A stretch of 6,980 nucleotides of DNA, taken from NCBI GenBank assembly GCA_008501785.1, contig QQUD01000405.1:1-6980 (forward strand). Direction: 5' to 3'. Position 1 is the stretch's first letter. Every line of letters begins with the position of its first letter. The position numbers were made by a program, and so were the translations under genes. The DNA comes from Chloroflexota bacterium (GTDB lineage: Bacteria > Chloroflexota > Anaerolineae > Promineifilales > Promineifilaceae). Under the pieces are notes generated by a model. That model was not told the DNA's origin. It did no database searches and worked only from the letters and a program-made list of their open reading frames with translations. This document shows positions 5,439-6,980 of the stretch, in pieces.

Positions 5439-6980
5439 CGGCCGTTTCTTCCTCCAAACGACGCTTCCTCATCCCCGAAGTTGTGCAAACCTCTGCCATG
5501 GATTGCGGCCCAGCCGCGCTCAAATGTTTGTTGGAAGGATTTTATATTGACGCCAGTTACGGCCGTTTGCGTGAAGCGTGCCAAACCGATGTAGACGGCA
5601 CCTCCATCGACACCATGGAAGAAATAGCCATCCAGCTCGGGTTGGATGCCGAACAAATCATGCTGCCGGTGGACCACCTGCTGCTGCCAGAAGCGAATGC
5701 GCTGCCAGGGCTGGTTGTGGTGCGTCTGCCCAATGGCTTTACGCACTTTGTGGTTGTCTGGCGTACTCACGGCAGCCGCTTTGTGCAAATCATGGACCCC
5801 GCCGTTGGCCGCCGTTGGCAAACCATTCCCCAATTTCTCAGATCCGTTTATACGCACACCTTTCCCGTACCGGCTGATGGCTGGCGTGAATGGGCCGGCT
5901 CGGAAGAATTCCTGGCTCCGCTGCGTCGCCGCTTGGCAGAAATAGGTGTCGTCGGCGAAAAAATGACCGGGTTTGTGCCCGCAATCCTTGCCAATCCTGA
6001 CTGGTTTCCACTTGCCGCATTAGACGCAGCTACGCGAATGGTAACAGCGCTTGTAAATGCGGGTGGATTAGCGCGTGGTCAAGCTGCTGCTATTGCCTTG
6101 CAAACATTTTTAAAACAGACTGAAGAAAGCAAAACCCCAGAAAATTCGCCCATTCCGGCCAGTTATTGGTCAGTACAGCCGTTACCCCCTGACGAGGATG
6201 GCGACGCCCAACTGGCATTACGAGGGGCTGTGATCGTACGCATTAAAGGGAAACTGCCGTCGGTCTCGGAAGGTGAGGGGGGAGAGAAACGGCCGTTATC
6301 CCCCGAACTGGTCGCCGCCCTCGAAGAACCACCCCCTCGCCCAGAACAACACCTGTGGCAAATGCTTTTCGCCGATGGCAAACGACAACCATTTGCGATT
6401 TTGCTTGGCACAATTCTTGCTGCTGGGGGCGTTTTCATTGAAGCGCTGCTCTTTCGCGGCTTGATCGAAATCGGAGAGTCGCTCGGGCTAGTTTTTCAGC
6501 GTTTGGGTGCAATTATTGCCGCCATTCTTTTCATTATCATTCGGCTCTTATTGCAATTTCGGACCACCAGTCACGCTCTCCGCCTGGGACGCACAATCGA
6601 AAATCATTTTCGGATCGCATTTCTAAAAAAAATCCCACGCCTACATGATCGATATTTCCACAGCAGGCCCAAATCAGACATGGCTCAACGCAGCCATTTC
6701 ATTCATAAATTACGCAATTTACCCAATATGGGTGCTGCTATGGTGCGCAATGTGCTCACCATTTTATTTATCATGCTGGGCATTATCTGGTTAAGCCCCC
6801 ACTCAACATTTTGGGCCATCATTACAGCGCTGGTGGCTATCGGTGTGCCGTTGCTGACGCAGCCGCTGTTGGTAGAGCGGGACATGCGCGTGCGAACGCA
6901 TATGGGCGCACTCAGCCGCTCATTTTTAGATGCCATGCTTGGGTTAGTCGCTATCAAGGCCCATACCGCCGAAAAACCTA
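5435..6980 (+). CDS. C39-peptidase-containing ABC exporter (PCAT), C-terminus beyond the window
   Basis: The frame is open from GTG 5435 to the window end (515 codons). The start overlaps the preceding TGA as GTGA, with GGAG at 5420-5423. The N-terminus is a peptidase C39 domain. VVQTSAMDCGPAALKC supplies oxyanion Gln18 and nucleophile Cys24, GFTHFVVVW gives His104, and MDPAVG gives Asp121. Such domains cut leader peptides after Gly-Gly during export. Residues about 136-315 are an unusually long linker, with a charged, Pro-rich part (PLPPDEDGD, EEPPPRPEQ). Membrane segments follow at about 319-340 and 358-376, then the cytoplasmic stretch HFRIAFLKKIPRLHDRYF and SDMAQRSHFI, and more hydrophobic segments from about 441. 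The nucleotide-binding domain must lie to the right. Placement directly after four Gly-Gly micro-peptides makes them its likely substrates (inference). Confidence 0.92.
   Translation, partial: MTAVSSSKRRFLIPEVVQTSAMDCGPAALKCLLEGFYIDASYGRLREACQTDVDGTSIDTMEEIAIQLGLDAEQIMLPVDHLLLPEANALPGLVVVRLPNGFTHFVVVWRTHGSRFVQIMDPAVGRRWQTIPQFLRSVYTHTFPVPADGWREWAGSEEFLAPLRRRLAEIGVVGEKMTGFVPAILANPDWFPLAALDAATRMVTALVNAGGLARGQAAAIALQTFLKQTEESKTPENSPIPASYWSVQPLPPDEDGDAQLALRGAVIVRIKGKLPSVSEGEGGEKRPLSPELVAALEEPPPRPEQHLWQMLFADGKRQPFAILLGTILAAGGVFIEALLFRGLIEIGESLGLVFQRLGAIIAAILFIIIRLLLQFRTTSHALRLGRTIENHFRIAFLKKIPRLHDRYFHSRPKSDMAQRSHFIHKLRNLPNMGAAMVRNVLTILFIMLGIIWLSPHSTFWAIITALVAIGVPLLTQPLLVERDMRVRTHMGALSRSFLDAMLGLVAIKAHTAEKP

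Larger units (their letters stand above)
1242..6296. repeat. Dispersed palindromic octamer ACGGCCGT, eight copies
   Basis: Copies start at 1242, 1775, 2960, 5007, 5242, 5438, 5559 and 6289. Four are the full decamer AACGGCCGTT (1241, 1774, 2959, 6288). All lie within coding sequence (one spans a gene junction), on genes of both strands, and are read in different frames: K-R-P, T-A-V, and D-G-R or Y-G-R. Chance expectation for an 8-mer in this length is about 0.1. It behaves like a genome-wide iterated palindrome comparable to cyanobacterial HIP1. Confidence 0.75.

Noticed and set aside
5390..5857. 155-codon open frame on the - strand
   Set aside because: It lies opposite the C39 peptidase domain, whose catalytic motifs prove the + strand frame; no recognisable domain is seen in it.

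Overview
The window looks like bacterial chromosome. A mosaic of regulatory genes with a large XRE/NB-ARC/TPR regulator, plus a frequent intragenic palindrome (ACGGCCGT), suggests an environmental multicellular-type lineage such as Chloroflexota. That assignment is a low-confidence inference, because no marker gene is present.

Left part (1-1305, + strand): the C-terminal two thirds of a sensor histidine kinase, whose reading frame is interrupted just before the H-box at the window edge. It is followed, after an AT-rich gap, by a stand-alone receiver-domain protein that lacks the phospho-accepting aspartate.

Middle (1366-4125, - strand): a 919-residue STAND-type regulator with an N-terminal helix-turn-helix, an NB-ARC NTPase and a long TPR-like C-terminal half. 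It is convergent with the receiver gene and divergent from the region to its right.

Right part (4126-6980, + strand): an AT-rich stretch of about 780 bases that carries four tiny paralogous genes of 16 to 18 codons. Each has a Shine-Dalgarno sequence (weaker for the fourth) and encodes a peptide of the form MKVKTTVKAGG + [YF]-x-W-x-G. A 13-bp hairpin separates them from a 170-residue miniature HlyD-like protein. That gene overlaps by 4 nt the start of a C39-peptidase ABC exporter (PCAT), which is open at the right edge; the visible 515 codons contain the complete peptidase domain with Gln, Cys, His and Asp catalytic residues.

How it may work together (inference): the four micro-peptides carry a Gly-Gly directly before a variable 5 to 7 residue tail, and the downstream transporter belongs to a family that cleaves after Gly-Gly. 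The simplest reading is a secreted short-peptide system in which PCAT trims and exports [YF]xWxG peptides. The divergent HTH/NB-ARC/TPR protein is the obvious candidate regulator and possible peptide receptor. No modification enzyme, peptide importer or immunity gene is visible, so a signal peptide, a very small RiPP and a bacteriocin all remain open.
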